A stretch of DNA of 64,000 nucleotides from Ruegeria intermedia (GTDB lineage: Bacteria; Pseudomonadota; Alphaproteobacteria; Rhodobacterales; Rhodobacteraceae), in the NCBI RefSeq assembly GCF_900129345.1, contig NZ_FQVK01000004.1, positions 1 through 64,000 on the forward strand, written 5' to 3'. Every line of letters starts with the position of its first letter. The first letter of the stretch is position 1. The translations under genes were made by a program, and so were the position numbers. The notes beneath the pieces were generated by a model. The model did not search any database and was not told the DNA's origin. It worked only from the letters and a program-made list of their open reading frames with translations. This document shows positions 46,449 through 54,915 of this stretch, piece by piece.

Positions 46449-47372
46449 TCAGGGCATGTCCTCGGGCTGAACGCCCAGGCCGTTCCAGGCTTTCCAGCGC
46501 CGGTGGATCCAGAACCACTGACCCATGTGCTGGCGCACTATTCCTTCCAGATCATCATTGATGAACTGGGTCATGGTCTTGGGGTCGGAATGCGGCACCG
46601 GGTCATGCAGAACGATCTCGAAATCGATGCCATTGGGTTGGCGCACCGCATAGCAGGGGATCAGCACTGCATCGTATTTCATAGCCAGCTCGGCATTCAG
46701 AACCGAGGTCACGGCCGGTTTGCCGAAAAACGTCAGCTCTTCGCCGCCATGGGCGTGCAGGTCGGACACGATGGCGATGATGCCACCATTCTTCAACGAC
46801 CGCACCATTTCCACCATGCCCCGGCGCCCCTGTTCGAACATCGGCTTGCCGGTCTTGTGGAAGGCTTCCACATACATCTCGTTGAAATAGGGGTTGGCCA
46901 TGCGCCGGTACAGGCAGCCGATCTGTTTGCCGCAGCGCGCCTGCAGTGCGATCCGCGCGGCCAGGTAATGCCCGAAATGCGCGGTGATCATCATCACCGG
47001 GCGGCCCTCGGCCACGGCACGGTCAAAGGCAGCCACGCCCGGCCCGGTGACGACGGCGGTCTTCTGCCGTTCGGTGAAATCCTCGGGCGAGAAATGCTCC
47101 ATGATCGCGCGGCCCGCATTGTCCGGTACTGCGCGGCAGATGCGTTTGACCTCGCTTTCGGGCAGCTCGGGGCAGGTCAACCTCAGGTTGCTGCGCACCC
47201 GCTTGGTGAACCCCACCAGAGGCGACAGCGCGCGTGCAATCGCGCCCATCGCGGCGATCCGCCGCTCGTACGGCAGCAGGCGCATGGTGCCGATCACGCC
47301 CTTCAGGAACAGGTTGGCAACATAGTATTTGGCAAGCTGAATGCGGCTCAGTTCCGACTTTTCGGCGGGCAT
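46449..47372 (-). CDS. Lipid A acyltransferase-like protein (LpxL/HtrB family)
   Basis: The 307-residue protein has an N-terminal membrane segment and the family blocks VMMITAHFGHYLAARIAL, IGCLYRRMANPYFNEMY, GGIIAIVSDLHAHGGEELTF and the C-terminal GQWFWIHRRWK. Family enzymes add a secondary acyl chain to lipid A using an H-x4-D/E catalytic pair. Here His132 is followed at +5 by Leu137 where Asp or Glu is expected, and the alternative His135 has arginine at +5. The enzyme may be inactive, act on another acceptor or use a different residue. The start at MPAEKSELSRIQ is chosen over a longer upstream frame. Confidence 0.8.
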   Translation of the reverse strand: MPAEKSELSRIQLAKYYVANLFLKGVIGTMRLLPYERRIAAMGAIARALSPLVGFTKRVRSNLRLTCPELPESEVKRICRAVPDNAGRAIMEHFSPEDFTERQKTAVVTGPGVAAFDRAVAEGRPVMMITAHFGHYLAARIALQARCGKQIGCLYRRMANPYFNEMYVEAFHKTGKPMFEQGRRGMVEMVRSLKNGGIIAIVSDLHAHGGEELTFFGKPAVTSVLNAELAMKYDAVLIPCYAVRQPNGIDFEIVLHDPVPHSDPKTMTQFINDDLEGIVRQHMGQWFWIHRRWKAWNGLGVQPEDMP

Positions 47373-47467
47373 GCGAGGGTCTCGACGGGTTATGTGATTT
47401 GCGAGGCCAGACATACAGAGGGTGCCGGGCGACCACAAGCACCGTATGGGCGGGCGGCCGGGCGGGA

Positions 47468-48565
47468 TCAGTCCCCGCCCTCGGCCTCCTCTTCGATCAA
47501 GGTGATCGTGCCGTCATCGACCAGCGCGCGGATGGCGCCCACGACCTGGGTCATGGCGTCTTCGGCGTCGGCTTGCTTGACCTTGCCACGCTCGGCGACT
47601 TCTTCGCGCAGGTTGTCGGCCATGCGCGACGACATGTTGGAAAGCAGGAATTCGGCCGAGGCCTTGTCTTCTTCGCTGTTTGCCCCGGCCAGCGCGGTGA
47701 CAAGAACGGGCTGCTCGATCCCGCGCAAGATTGCCGGAACATCCCGCGGCGCGATGCGCTTGGCGATGTGGGCAAAGGTGAAGATCGAGCGGCGCACCGC
47801 TTGGGCAAAGCTTTTGTCTTCTTCTTCGAGGGCGCTCAACAACTCCTCCCGGGTGGCCGCCGAAGATTGGTTCAGAATTGCCCCCACCCGGGCGCCGGGG
47901 TCGTCGCCGAAGGCCGGGGTCGGGCGCTGATCCAACTGCGCGGCCAGCGACCAGCCGATGCGTTCGACCGCCTCGGGCGAGACATTGGTGGTTTTCGAGA
48001 CCGCATAGGTGATCCGGCGCGCCACCGGGCCGGGAAGATGCCCCAGCAGTTTCGCGGCCTTTGCCGTATCCAGCTTGGACAGCATGACCGCCGCCACCTC
48101 GGTGCTTTCGGCCTGGGCCATGCGGGCCAGATCCTCGACCGGGACGTCGCGCAGGCGCTGCCACGGGTCGCCCACCTGGCGCATACCCGCCACTTTGCGC
48201 AGCCGCGCGGCCGTCGTGGGGGCGATCTTGCCGTTCACCGCGTCCAGCGCACCCGCCAACCCGTGCGGAAACGCCAGCCCGACACTGTCGAGCGCATCGG
48301 CGAATTCCTGGGCCACCGCCGCCAGCGTCACCCGATCGACCAGACCCATCTGCCCCAGTTGCACGGTCAACCGTTCTTGCAACTCGTCCGGCAATTCCTC
48401 GAGCGGGAAATCCGCGCCCTCGTTCAAAAGCAGGCGCACGATGATCGCGGCCTTTTGTCCGGGTGTCAGGTGACGGGGAACGACGCGCGGCGCGTCGTCC
48501 TGTTGTTCGGCCACCGGAGGCGCGGCGCCCGGGGCCGTCTGTACCAAAGCGTTGGAGTCTTGCAT
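47468..48565 (-). CDS. fliG: Flagellar motor switch protein FliG
   Basis: The 365-residue protein has the three FliG domains: an N-terminal part (LTPGQKAAIIVRLLLNEGAD), the middle ARM domain with TEVAAVMLSKLDTAKAAKLLG, and the C-terminal torque domain. In the torque domain FTFAHIAKRIAPRDVPAILR and FLLSNMSSRMADNLREEV align with the charged ridge that meets MotA. The EHPQ box of the middle domain is degenerate here (AESTEV). No other flagellar gene is in the window. The C-terminus is acidic (LIEEEAEGGD). Confidence 0.82.
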   Translation of the reverse strand: MQDSNALVQTAPGAAPPVAEQQDDAPRVVPRHLTPGQKAAIIVRLLLNEGADFPLEELPDELQERLTVQLGQMGLVDRVTLAAVAQEFADALDSVGLAFPHGLAGALDAVNGKIAPTTAARLRKVAGMRQVGDPWQRLRDVPVEDLARMAQAESTEVAAVMLSKLDTAKAAKLLGHLPGPVARRITYAVSKTTNVSPEAVERIGWSLAAQLDQRPTPAFGDDPGARVGAILNQSSAATREELLSALEEEDKSFAQAVRRSIFTFAHIAKRIAPRDVPAILRGIEQPVLVTALAGANSEEDKASAEFLLSNMSSRMADNLREEVAERGKVKQADAEDAMTQVVGAIRALVDDGTITLIEEEAEGGD

Positions 48566-48631
48566 CTGCCTGTGCTGTCAAATTCGTTGCGCAGACAGAT
48601 TAGCGAGAGTCGCGTAAAGAAAAGCTGAACC

Positions 48632-49171
48632 CTAGTAGCTGTAGGTGAGCCCCGTGCGGATCGCCCGGCGCAGCGACGCTTCGGCCCAACTGCCTTCACC
48701 GCCCCGGGCCTTGATCTCGCGCCATTGGGCGATGGCAAGGTCGGTCTTGCCTTCGGCCACGAAACCCTGACCCATGTAGCTGCGTGCCAAGATGTTGTCG
48801 GGGTTCGCCGCAATCGCGCGCTGGTAAAAGGCGTTGGCCAGATCGACCTTTCCCATCTTGCGGTAGGTGAAGCCCCAATAGGTCAGGACGCGGTCATCGT
48901 CCTGATCCATGACGCGCAGCACGGATTGGGCGTTTTCGTATTGGCCGGCATAGGCCATCTCGCGCACGGCCTGATACAGCTGGTCGTCGGTGAAATTGGT
49001 CTTGTTGGGCTTGACGCAGCGGCCTGCGGCCTCGTCATAGACCCGGCCGAACAGGCATTTCTTGGTGGTGTTCGTCGGTTTCGGGGGGCTGCTGTCCCCG
49101 CCCGCGGCGCTGACCGCGGGGGCAAAGGCAAAACTTTGAAGGGCAATCGCCGAGGCCAACAAAAGGCGCAT
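48632..49171 (-). CDS. Secreted tetratricopeptide repeat protein with a cysteine motif
   Basis: The 179-residue protein has a signal peptide (RLLLASAIALQSFAFAPAVSA). A short cysteine loop follows (KKCLFGRVYDEAAGRCVKP, about residues 37-55) and then two to three TPR units (LTYWGFTYRKMGKVDLANAFY, ILARSYMGQGFVAEGKTDLA). GGAG lies before the second methionine of the open frame, so that start is used. The loop is also found in the adjacent 50-residue peptide gene. Role unknown; periplasmic scaffolding is plausible. Confidence 0.8.
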   Translation of the reverse strand: MRLLLASAIALQSFAFAPAVSAAGGDSSPPKPTNTTKKCLFGRVYDEAAGRCVKPNKTNFTDDQLYQAVREMAYAGQYENAQSVLRVMDQDDDRVLTYWGFTYRKMGKVDLANAFYQRAIAANPDNILARSYMGQGFVAEGKTDLAIAQWREIKARGGEGSWAEASLRRAIRTGLTYSY

Positions 49172-49271
49172 GTCAAACTCCATCTCGAAATTGGCTTGGG
49201 CAAACCATAGCGCGTTCCGAGGAAAAGCTAACAGGAAATCGTCCGGGTCAGTTCACAACTGGGTCAGACGC

Positions 49272-49424
49272 TCAGCTGCTGGCGTTTTTCACGCAGCTTT
49301 CCGAGGCCGAATCCCAAGTCGTGCCGGGCGCACAGGATTGAGTCTGCTTGCTGTGGCCTTGGCAGGCGATTGCGGACGACGCAGACAGGGCAAGGGCCAG
49401 TGCGCAGAGGGTCGTGCGGATCAT
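49272..49424 (-). CDS. Small secreted cysteine peptide
   Basis: A 50-residue product starts MIRTTLCALALALSASSAIA, a typical signal peptide with cleavage at AIA-C or just after. The mature part is about 30 residues, CQGHSKQTQSCAPGTTWDSA, then SESCVKNASS. AAGGAGAG lies seven bases before the ATG, which supports translation. The mature peptide carries three cysteines, and the C-x2-G-x2-W-D-x5-C loop repeats the loop in the neighbouring TPR protein. Its location between purB and the TPR gene suggests co-transcription with purB or its own short transcript. Function unknown. Confidence 0.75.
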   Translation of the reverse strand: MIRTTLCALALALSASSAIACQGHSKQTQSCAPGTTWDSASESCVKNASS

Positions 49425-49485
49425 GGTGGGCTCTCCTTGAACGGAAATTGCCCACCCAGCATAGCCGATTTCGGACGTTTCCGCA

Positions 49486-49523
49486 AAAGACAGCGGCCCG
49501 GATCGCGCCGTGCGACCCGGGCC
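49486..49523 (-). terminator. Probable terminator of purB
   Basis: On the minus strand GGCCCGG and CCGGGCC, with inner TCGC/GCGA pairing, form a long stem followed by GCTGTCTTTTG. It lies 28 bp after the purB stop. Confidence 0.6.
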
Positions 49524-49550
49524 CCCAAAAAGCCGTTCCTGCGTCGAGGG

Positions 49551-50855
49551 TTACTCGCCGAACACCCGCTCGAAGATCGTGTCGACATGCTTGGTGTGAT
49601 AGCCGAGGTCGAATTTCTCTTCGATCTCTTCCTTGCTCAGCGCTGCGGTCACGTCCGGGTCGGCCAGCAGTTCGGTTTTGAAGTCCTTGCCTTCTTCCCA
49701 GACCTTCATCGCGTTCCGCTGCACCAGGCGATAGGCGTCTTCGCGGCTGACGCCGGCCTGGGTCAGGGCCAGCAGCACGCGCTGGCTCATGACCAGACCG
49801 CGGAACTTGTTCATGTTGGCCAGCATGTTGTCCGGATAGACCACCAGCTTGTCGATTACCCCGGTCAAGCGGTGCAGGGCGAAATCCAGGGTCACGGTGG
49901 CGTCGGGGCCGATGTTGCGCTCGACCGAGCTGTGGCTGATGTCGCGCTCGTGCCACAGCGCCACGTTCTCCATCGCCGGGATCACGGTCATGCGCACCAG
50001 CCGGGCCAGGCCGGTCAGGTTTTCGGTCAGCACCGGGTTGCGTTTGTGCGGCATCGCCGACGAGCCCTTCTGGCCTTTGGAAAAGAACTCCTCGGCCTCC
50101 AGAACCTCGGTGCGCTGCATGTGGCGGATTTCGATGGCGATGTTCTCGATGCTGCTGGCGATCACGCCCAGCGTGGCAAAGAAGGCCGCGTGGCGGTCGC
50201 GCGGGATGACTTGCGTGCTGATCGGCTCGGGCACCAGGCCCAGCTTTTCGCAGACATGCTCTTCGACGCGGGGGTCGATATTGGCGAAGGTGCCGACCGC
50301 GCCGCTGATGGCGCCGGTGGCGATCTCGGCGCGGGCGTCGCGCATCCGCGACAGGTTGCGGTCCATCTCGGCGTAGAAGCGCGCGAAGGTCAGCCCCATG
50401 GTGGTGGGTTCGGCATGAATGCCGTGGCTGCGGCCGATGCGGACGGTGTCCTTGTGCTCGTAGGCGCGGCGCTTGAGCGCGGCCAGCAGGCCTTCGAGAT
50501 CGGCGATCAGGATGTCGGCGGCGCGGGTCAGCTGCACGTTGAAGCAGGTATCCAGCACGTCCGAGCTGGTCATGCCCTGGTGGACGAAGCGGGCCTCTTC
50601 ACTGCCGACATGTTCAGCCAGATGGGTCAAAAAGGCGATGACGTCATGCTTGGTGACGGCCTCGATCTCGTCGATGCGGGCCACGTCGAATTCCACGTCC
50701 TTGGCCTTCCAGACGGCTTGGGCGTTTTCGCGCGGGATGACGCCCAGATCGGCCATCGCGTCGCAGGCATGGGCCTCGATCTCGTACCAGATGCGGAACT
50801 TGGTCTCGGGCGACCAGACGGCGACCATTTCGGGGCGGGAATAGCGGGGGATCAT
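49551..50855 (-). CDS. purB: Adenylosuccinate lyase
   Basis: PurB cleaves SAICAR and adenylosuccinate in purine synthesis. The 434-residue protein shows the superfamily signature GSSAMPHKRNPVLTEN near residue 265, TSSDVLDTCFNVQLT near 86, and RSHGIHAEPTTMG with the catalytic histidine. The ATG before IPRYSRPEMVAVWS is chosen because PurB proteins begin there; a TTG-started nine-residue extension is possible. No Shine-Dalgarno stands out. Confidence 0.95.
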   Translation of the reverse strand: MIPRYSRPEMVAVWSPETKFRIWYEIEAHACDAMADLGVIPRENAQAVWKAKDVEFDVARIDEIEAVTKHDVIAFLTHLAEHVGSEEARFVHQGMTSSDVLDTCFNVQLTRAADILIADLEGLLAALKRRAYEHKDTVRIGRSHGIHAEPTTMGLTFARFYAEMDRNLSRMRDARAEIATGAISGAVGTFANIDPRVEEHVCEKLGLVPEPISTQVIPRDRHAAFFATLGVIASSIENIAIEIRHMQRTEVLEAEEFFSKGQKGSSAMPHKRNPVLTENLTGLARLVRMTVIPAMENVALWHERDISHSSVERNIGPDATVTLDFALHRLTGVIDKLVVYPDNMLANMNKFRGLVMSQRVLLALTQAGVSREDAYRLVQRNAMKVWEEGKDFKTELLADPDVTAALSKEEIEEKFDLGYHTKHVDTIFERVFGE

Positions 50856-51021
50856 GGGCGGCAGCACCTTCGTGATTGGCAATGGGTGACGGTGCGGGTC
50901 TTAGCCGCCTCCGGCGCATGGGACAAGCCGCGACGGGCGGACTGAGACGGTTTGCCCCTGCACAAGCGCCGTTCTGGCGGCCCGCCCGCCGATCCCCGGT
51001 CGGTCTTTGCCTCGGGCCGGG

Positions 51022-52260
51022 TCAGACCGTAACGACCCGGTCCTGCGCCGGAAGCAACTCGGTCGTGATATGGGCCGAGTTCTCGAGCGTGCGATGTACC
51101 GGGCATTTGTCGGCGATTTCAAGGAGCCTGGCCCGCTGGGCCTCGTCCAGAGGCCCATCCAGGCGGATCTTGCGGCGGAACTGGTCCACTTTGCCATCGC
51201 CGGCCAGCCCCGCATCCTGCGCATGCACCTTGTCGTGACAGACATCCACGGTGATCCCTGTCAGCGGCCATTGCTTGCGCCGGGCGTACATGCGGATGGT
51301 CATCGAGGTACAGGCGCCAAGGCCCGCGGACACGAATCCGTAAGGTGACATGCCCCGATCGGTGCCGCCGTAGGAAACCGGTTCATCGGCGACGGCATGG
51401 TGGTTCGGGCCTGACTGGATGTCCTGCAGGAATCCGTTCGGGTCCACCTCGGTCACGCGCACCACGCCTTCGGGGGCGCCCGGCGGTGGGGCGGGCGGCG
51501 ACAGCGGCACATAGCGCGACACCCAGGCGGCGATGACGTCGGCGGCATAGTCCGCGTCCCTGGGCCGGGTGATCAGGTGGTCGGCATCGTCCAGCGTGAC
51601 AAAGCTTTTGGGGTGCTTGGCGGCCAGAAAGATCGTGCTGGCATTGTCGATGCCCACGGTTTCGTCGCGCGGGGCGTGCAGGATCAGCAGCGCGGCCTTC
51701 AGGTACTCGATTGCCGGGATCAGCGCCGATTCCGAAATGTCGCGCACGAAGTCCCGCCCGATGCGGATCGGACGCCCGCCCAACAGAACCTCGGCGCTGC
51801 CATCCTGTTCGATCTGCCCGCGCGCGCTCTCGAAGTGATGAGCCACATGGCCGGGGTCAGCCGGGGCGCCGATGGTGACCACCGCCTTGACCGAGGGGAT
51901 CCCGGCCCGCGCCCGCAACACCGCCGCCCCGCCCAGAGAATGCCCGATCAGAAGATCGGGTGCCATGCCACGCCCGGCCAGATACTGCGCCGCCGCGATC
52001 AGGTCCTGCACGTTCGTGGTAAAGGTCGTGTTGGCAAACTCGCCTTCGGAATGGCCAAGGCCCGTGAAATCGAACCGCAGCACCGCAAAGCCCATCGCCG
52101 CCAGCCGCGCGCTGATGCGTCGGGCGGCGGGGATGTCCTTGGAGCAGGTGAAGCAATGGGCAAACAGCGCCGTCGCCAGCACCGGCCCGTCGGGCAGATC
52201 CAGGCGTGCGGCCAATTGGCTGCCGTCATGTCCGGCAAAGGTGATGCGTTCGGTGGGCAT
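51022..52260 (-). CDS. Alpha/beta hydrolase fused to an OsmC-like domain
   Basis: The 412-residue protein joins two enzymes. Residues 1-255 form an alpha/beta hydrolase with the nucleophile elbow LLIGHSLGGAAVL (serine about 117), LRFDFTGLGHSEG and a late histidine in LDDADHLI. Residues 270-412 form an OsmC/Ohr domain with the peroxidatic cysteine in SAGLGACTSMTIRMYA and the second in ADKCPVHRTLENS. Fusions of this type are known; a link between ester hydrolysis and peroxide or acyl-thiol handling is inferred. No signal peptide. Its promoter lies in the 249 bp spacer shared with the small gene on the right. Confidence 0.88.
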   Translation of the reverse strand: MPTERITFAGHDGSQLAARLDLPDGPVLATALFAHCFTCSKDIPAARRISARLAAMGFAVLRFDFTGLGHSEGEFANTTFTTNVQDLIAAAQYLAGRGMAPDLLIGHSLGGAAVLRARAGIPSVKAVVTIGAPADPGHVAHHFESARGQIEQDGSAEVLLGGRPIRIGRDFVRDISESALIPAIEYLKAALLILHAPRDETVGIDNASTIFLAAKHPKSFVTLDDADHLITRPRDADYAADVIAAWVSRYVPLSPPAPPPGAPEGVVRVTEVDPNGFLQDIQSGPNHHAVADEPVSYGGTDRGMSPYGFVSAGLGACTSMTIRMYARRKQWPLTGITVDVCHDKVHAQDAGLAGDGKVDQFRRKIRLDGPLDEAQRARLLEIADKCPVHRTLENSAHITTELLPAQDRVVTV

Positions 52261-52470
52261 GGCCGCTCCTTACGTTGATCGGGTTCCGGCAATACTGGGG
52301 TCCGCGCGCGGGGGCCTCAACCCCTGTATCACGCTCGTCACGCCAAGGTGAGGGGGGAGCGTCGAATCGTGAGAGGCCAGCGGATTGTTTGTCTCGGGAC
52401 AGTTTTGGTTCAGCAATTGTGATGATGATCCCGTCAATTATTCGTTTCAGGAATGTTGAATCTGCTCCCA

Positions 52471-52498
52471 TGTTCATGGTTCGTCGAACAATGAAACA
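52471..52498. promoter_or_regulatory. Quasi-palindrome before the small basic peptide gene
   Basis: TGTTCATGGTTCG and the reverse complement of the right half, TGTTTCATTGTTCG, match closely and enclose the perfect dyad GTTCGTCGAAC (52479-52489). It ends just before the GGAG ribosome binding site of the downstream small gene, so it could be an operator or a hairpin in the leader. Confidence 0.4.
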
Positions 52499-52509
52499 GG
52501 AGTTCCTCG

Positions 52510-52701
52510 ATGACACATGCTGAACCGATCCATCTCCGTCACCGCCATCACCCCCGGCTTTTGCCGGGGCTGTTGCTGGCTGCTGCGCTGGGTTTCGCTG
52601 CGGGCCAGACCTGGCCGTTGGACTCCGAACAAGCCGGCATCGAGCGGCCCGCGCCCGAGGATTGGCACGGAAATGTGCGTCGTTCGCACTGGGCGGAATG
52701 A
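52510..52701 (+). CDS. Small His/Arg-rich single-helix protein
   Basis: The 63-residue product starts MTHAEPIHLRHRHHPR, continues with one hydrophobic helix (LLPGLLLAAALGFAAGQ) and ends in a polar tail containing GIERPAPEDWHGNVRR. A GGAG box lies seven bases before the ATG, and the reading frame stops three bases before the 3' end of dddP, with which it converges. The basic N-terminus predicts a membrane protein with its tail in the periplasm. I do not recognise a family. Confidence 0.55.
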   Translation: MTHAEPIHLRHRHHPRLLPGLLLAAALGFAAGQTWPLDSEQAGIERPAPEDWHGNVRRSHWAE

Positions 52702-52704
52702 GGG

Positions 52705-54048
52705 TTATTCGAGCCCCATGAGGGCGGCATCGAACGGATAAGTGGTCAGGTTTTCATAGCCATCTTCGGTGATCAGAACCTGATCTTCCAGCTTGATCGA
52801 GAAATCGCCGCCCACTTCGCCCACGGCGGCCTCGACGCACAGAACCATGCCGGGTTCCAGCGGATAGTCATAGGCGCCGGGCACCGCCTTGTCGGGATAG
52901 GCCACCAAGGGCCACTCGTCGCACAGTCCCACGCCATGCATCAGGCAGCCGTATTTCTGCGCCTGGAACCTGTCGTCCAGCCTGTGGCAGTTGGCGGTCA
53001 GGTCGGGGATCATCACGCCGGGCTTCAGCATCTCCATGTTGGTCATGATGTGCTCGTGCGCGTGCTGCATGGCATAGATCATGTCGGGGCGCGGCTTTTC
53101 ATCGCCGATCCACCAGGTGCGCGAGATGTCGACGCAGATGCCGTAGCTGCCGATCAGATCGGTATCGAAGGCGATGATCTCGTTTCTCTGCGTGATCCGC
53201 GGCCCGCATTCCTGAAACCACGGGTTGGTGCGCGGCCCCGAGGCCAGCAGGCGGGTTTCGATCCATTCACCGCCGCGCTTGATGTTCTCGGCATGCAGAA
53301 CGGCCCATATGTCATCCTCGGAGGTCTTGCCGTCTCCGACATGGGCGCGGGCGAACTTCTCCATCTCGGCCACGGCGGTTTCGCAGGCGTGGCTGGCGCA
53401 GCGCATGGCCAGGATCTCGTCGGGACCCTTGATGGCACGGGTCTTTTCGGTGACCTCCTCACCTTCCATGATCTCGAAGCCCTGCGCCTCGAGCGCGCGG
53501 AGGCCGTGCAGCATGATCTTGTCCACCGCCAGCCGGGTGTGGCCGGGGGCGTGGTTCTGCATCAGAACCCGCACCTCGTTGGCGAACACGTCCGCCTGCA
53601 CATCTACTTTGTCGCCCCGGTCGAAATAGAACAGGTCCGCGCCCGAGCGCTGTTCTCGCACGAGCGGGTTGAATTTCGACAGGAAGGGCGAGTTCTTGTA
53701 GTCCCAGATCACCATGTAGCCATCGGCGCACAGCAGCACGGCCCGGAACGGGTTGTGGGTGTTCCAAAGCTGCATGTTGGTGCTGTCGGTCGCATAGCGG
53801 ATGTTGAGCGGGTCGAACATCAGCAGCCCGCCATAGCCCCGGTCGACGATCGCCTGGGTCAGCCGCTTCCAGCGATATTCGCGCATCCGGTCCAGGTTGG
53901 GCAGTTGCAGGCCAGCGGCGGCCCATTCGCTGAACGCCAGTTGGGTGGGGCCGATCTCGATCCGGTCATTGTCGTTCGGCGTGCCGTCGCCCAACGTCGC
54001 GCCACGGCTTGGGTCGATCTTGCGGGTGTCTCGGTAGTGGTGGTTCAC
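52705..54048 (-). CDS. dddP: DMSP lyase DddP
   Basis: DddP cleaves dimethylsulfoniopropionate to acrylate and dimethyl sulfide. It belongs to the M24 peptidase fold but is not a peptidase. With the GTG start after GGGAGG the protein has 447 residues, the usual length. Metal ligands fall at exactly the positions reported for the Ruegeria lacuscaerulensis enzyme: Asp295 and Asp297 (FDTD), Asp307, His371, Glu406 and Glu421. Asp377, proposed as catalytic base, and Trp95 and Tyr366 are also present. The N-terminal DPSRGATLGDGTPNDNDRIE is characteristic of DddP. A longer open frame upstream is rejected. It is divergent from the oxidative N-demethylase homologue, 123 bp apart. Confidence 0.95.
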   Translation of the reverse strand: MNHHYRDTRKIDPSRGATLGDGTPNDNDRIEIGPTQLAFSEWAAAGLQLPNLDRMREYRWKRLTQAIVDRGYGGLLMFDPLNIRYATDSTNMQLWNTHNPFRAVLLCADGYMVIWDYKNSPFLSKFNPLVREQRSGADLFYFDRGDKVDVQADVFANEVRVLMQNHAPGHTRLAVDKIMLHGLRALEAQGFEIMEGEEVTEKTRAIKGPDEILAMRCASHACETAVAEMEKFARAHVGDGKTSEDDIWAVLHAENIKRGGEWIETRLLASGPRTNPWFQECGPRITQRNEIIAFDTDLIGSYGICVDISRTWWIGDEKPRPDMIYAMQHAHEHIMTNMEMLKPGVMIPDLTANCHRLDDRFQAQKYGCLMHGVGLCDEWPLVAYPDKAVPGAYDYPLEPGMVLCVEAAVGEVGGDFSIKLEDQVLITEDGYENLTTYPFDAALMGLE

Positions 54049-54171
54049 GGCGCGCCTCCCTGCTTGCCGGTTCAGCCTGACGGGGCAGGGCGGCCCCGTC
54101 TGGGTGAATTGCGACGATTTGCCAGTCGCTTTTTGACCGACAAGGTCCGTTTGGGGTGCTAACCCAGCGCC

Positions 54172-54915
54172 ATGACAGCCATTCTGCAAAGAACACTGCC
54201 CTACGATCCGACCCAACAGCGCCCGCTGCCGGGCATCGCGCCGACGACGATGGAGGACTGGCTGCATCGCGATGATGCCTTCGCCGCGCAGATGCGCCAC
54301 CGCCAGCACCTGCTGGAAACCCGTCGGGACGACGTTCTGGCGCTGGACGGGCAGGCCCATCCGGCCGCCGTCGAACTGCTGGATCTGGTTCTGGCGCAGG
54401 CCTATCCCGAGGCGACCGACGCTGCGCAGCGCCCGGATGGCGTGGCCGTTCCGATTGACCGCGACAACCCTCTGGATACGCTTTGCCTGCTGGCGCAGGA
54501 GGATTTCTGCATCCTGCAGAAACGGGGCGACGAGCATGTGCTGACCGGCGCCATCCTGTGCTTTCCCGCCAGCTGGCGTCTGTCCGAGAAATTCATGCGA
54601 CCGCTGATCGCCATTCACGCGCCGGTCGACAGCTATGATCCCAACATCGCGCGCCGGGTACAGCGCCTGTTCGACGGGATTCAGGTCGGCCGGCCTTTGT
54701 GGCGCTTCAACGCGCTGTGGTACGACGACCCCGAACTGCACCAGCCCCGCAGTGCCAGCACCCCGCGCGAGATCCGTGACCGTGGTACTGCCCGATACCT
54801 GCGCAGCGAGCGACAAGCGCTTTTGCGGTTGCCCGAGACACGGGCCGTGGTGTTCTCGATCCACACCTATGTCGTGCCGGTCGGGCACCTGCCGGTAATG
54901 GAAAACCCCGCCTGA
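54172..54915 (+). CDS. Haem-dependent oxidative N-demethylase alpha-subunit-like protein (DUF3445)
   Basis: The 247-residue protein matches the HODM alpha family, in which a PAS-fold domain binds haem and oxidises dimethylamine. Visible family blocks are LCLLAQEDFCILQKRG, GAILCFPASWRLSEKFMRPL, IHAPVDSYDPNIARRVQRLF and LRSERQALLRLPETRAVVFSI. The reductase subunits that partner the known enzyme are not adjacent, so activity as an isolated gene is uncertain. The promoter lies in the 123 bp divergent spacer with dddP. A TTGACC box 39 bp before the ATG would give a very short leader. Other methylamine substrates are possible. Confidence 0.82.
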   Translation: MTAILQRTLPYDPTQQRPLPGIAPTTMEDWLHRDDAFAAQMRHRQHLLETRRDDVLALDGQAHPAAVELLDLVLAQAYPEATDAAQRPDGVAVPIDRDNPLDTLCLLAQEDFCILQKRGDEHVLTGAILCFPASWRLSEKFMRPLIAIHAPVDSYDPNIARRVQRLFDGIQVGRPLWRFNALWYDDPELHQPRSASTPREIRDRGTARYLRSERQALLRLPETRAVVFSIHTYVVPVGHLPVMENPA

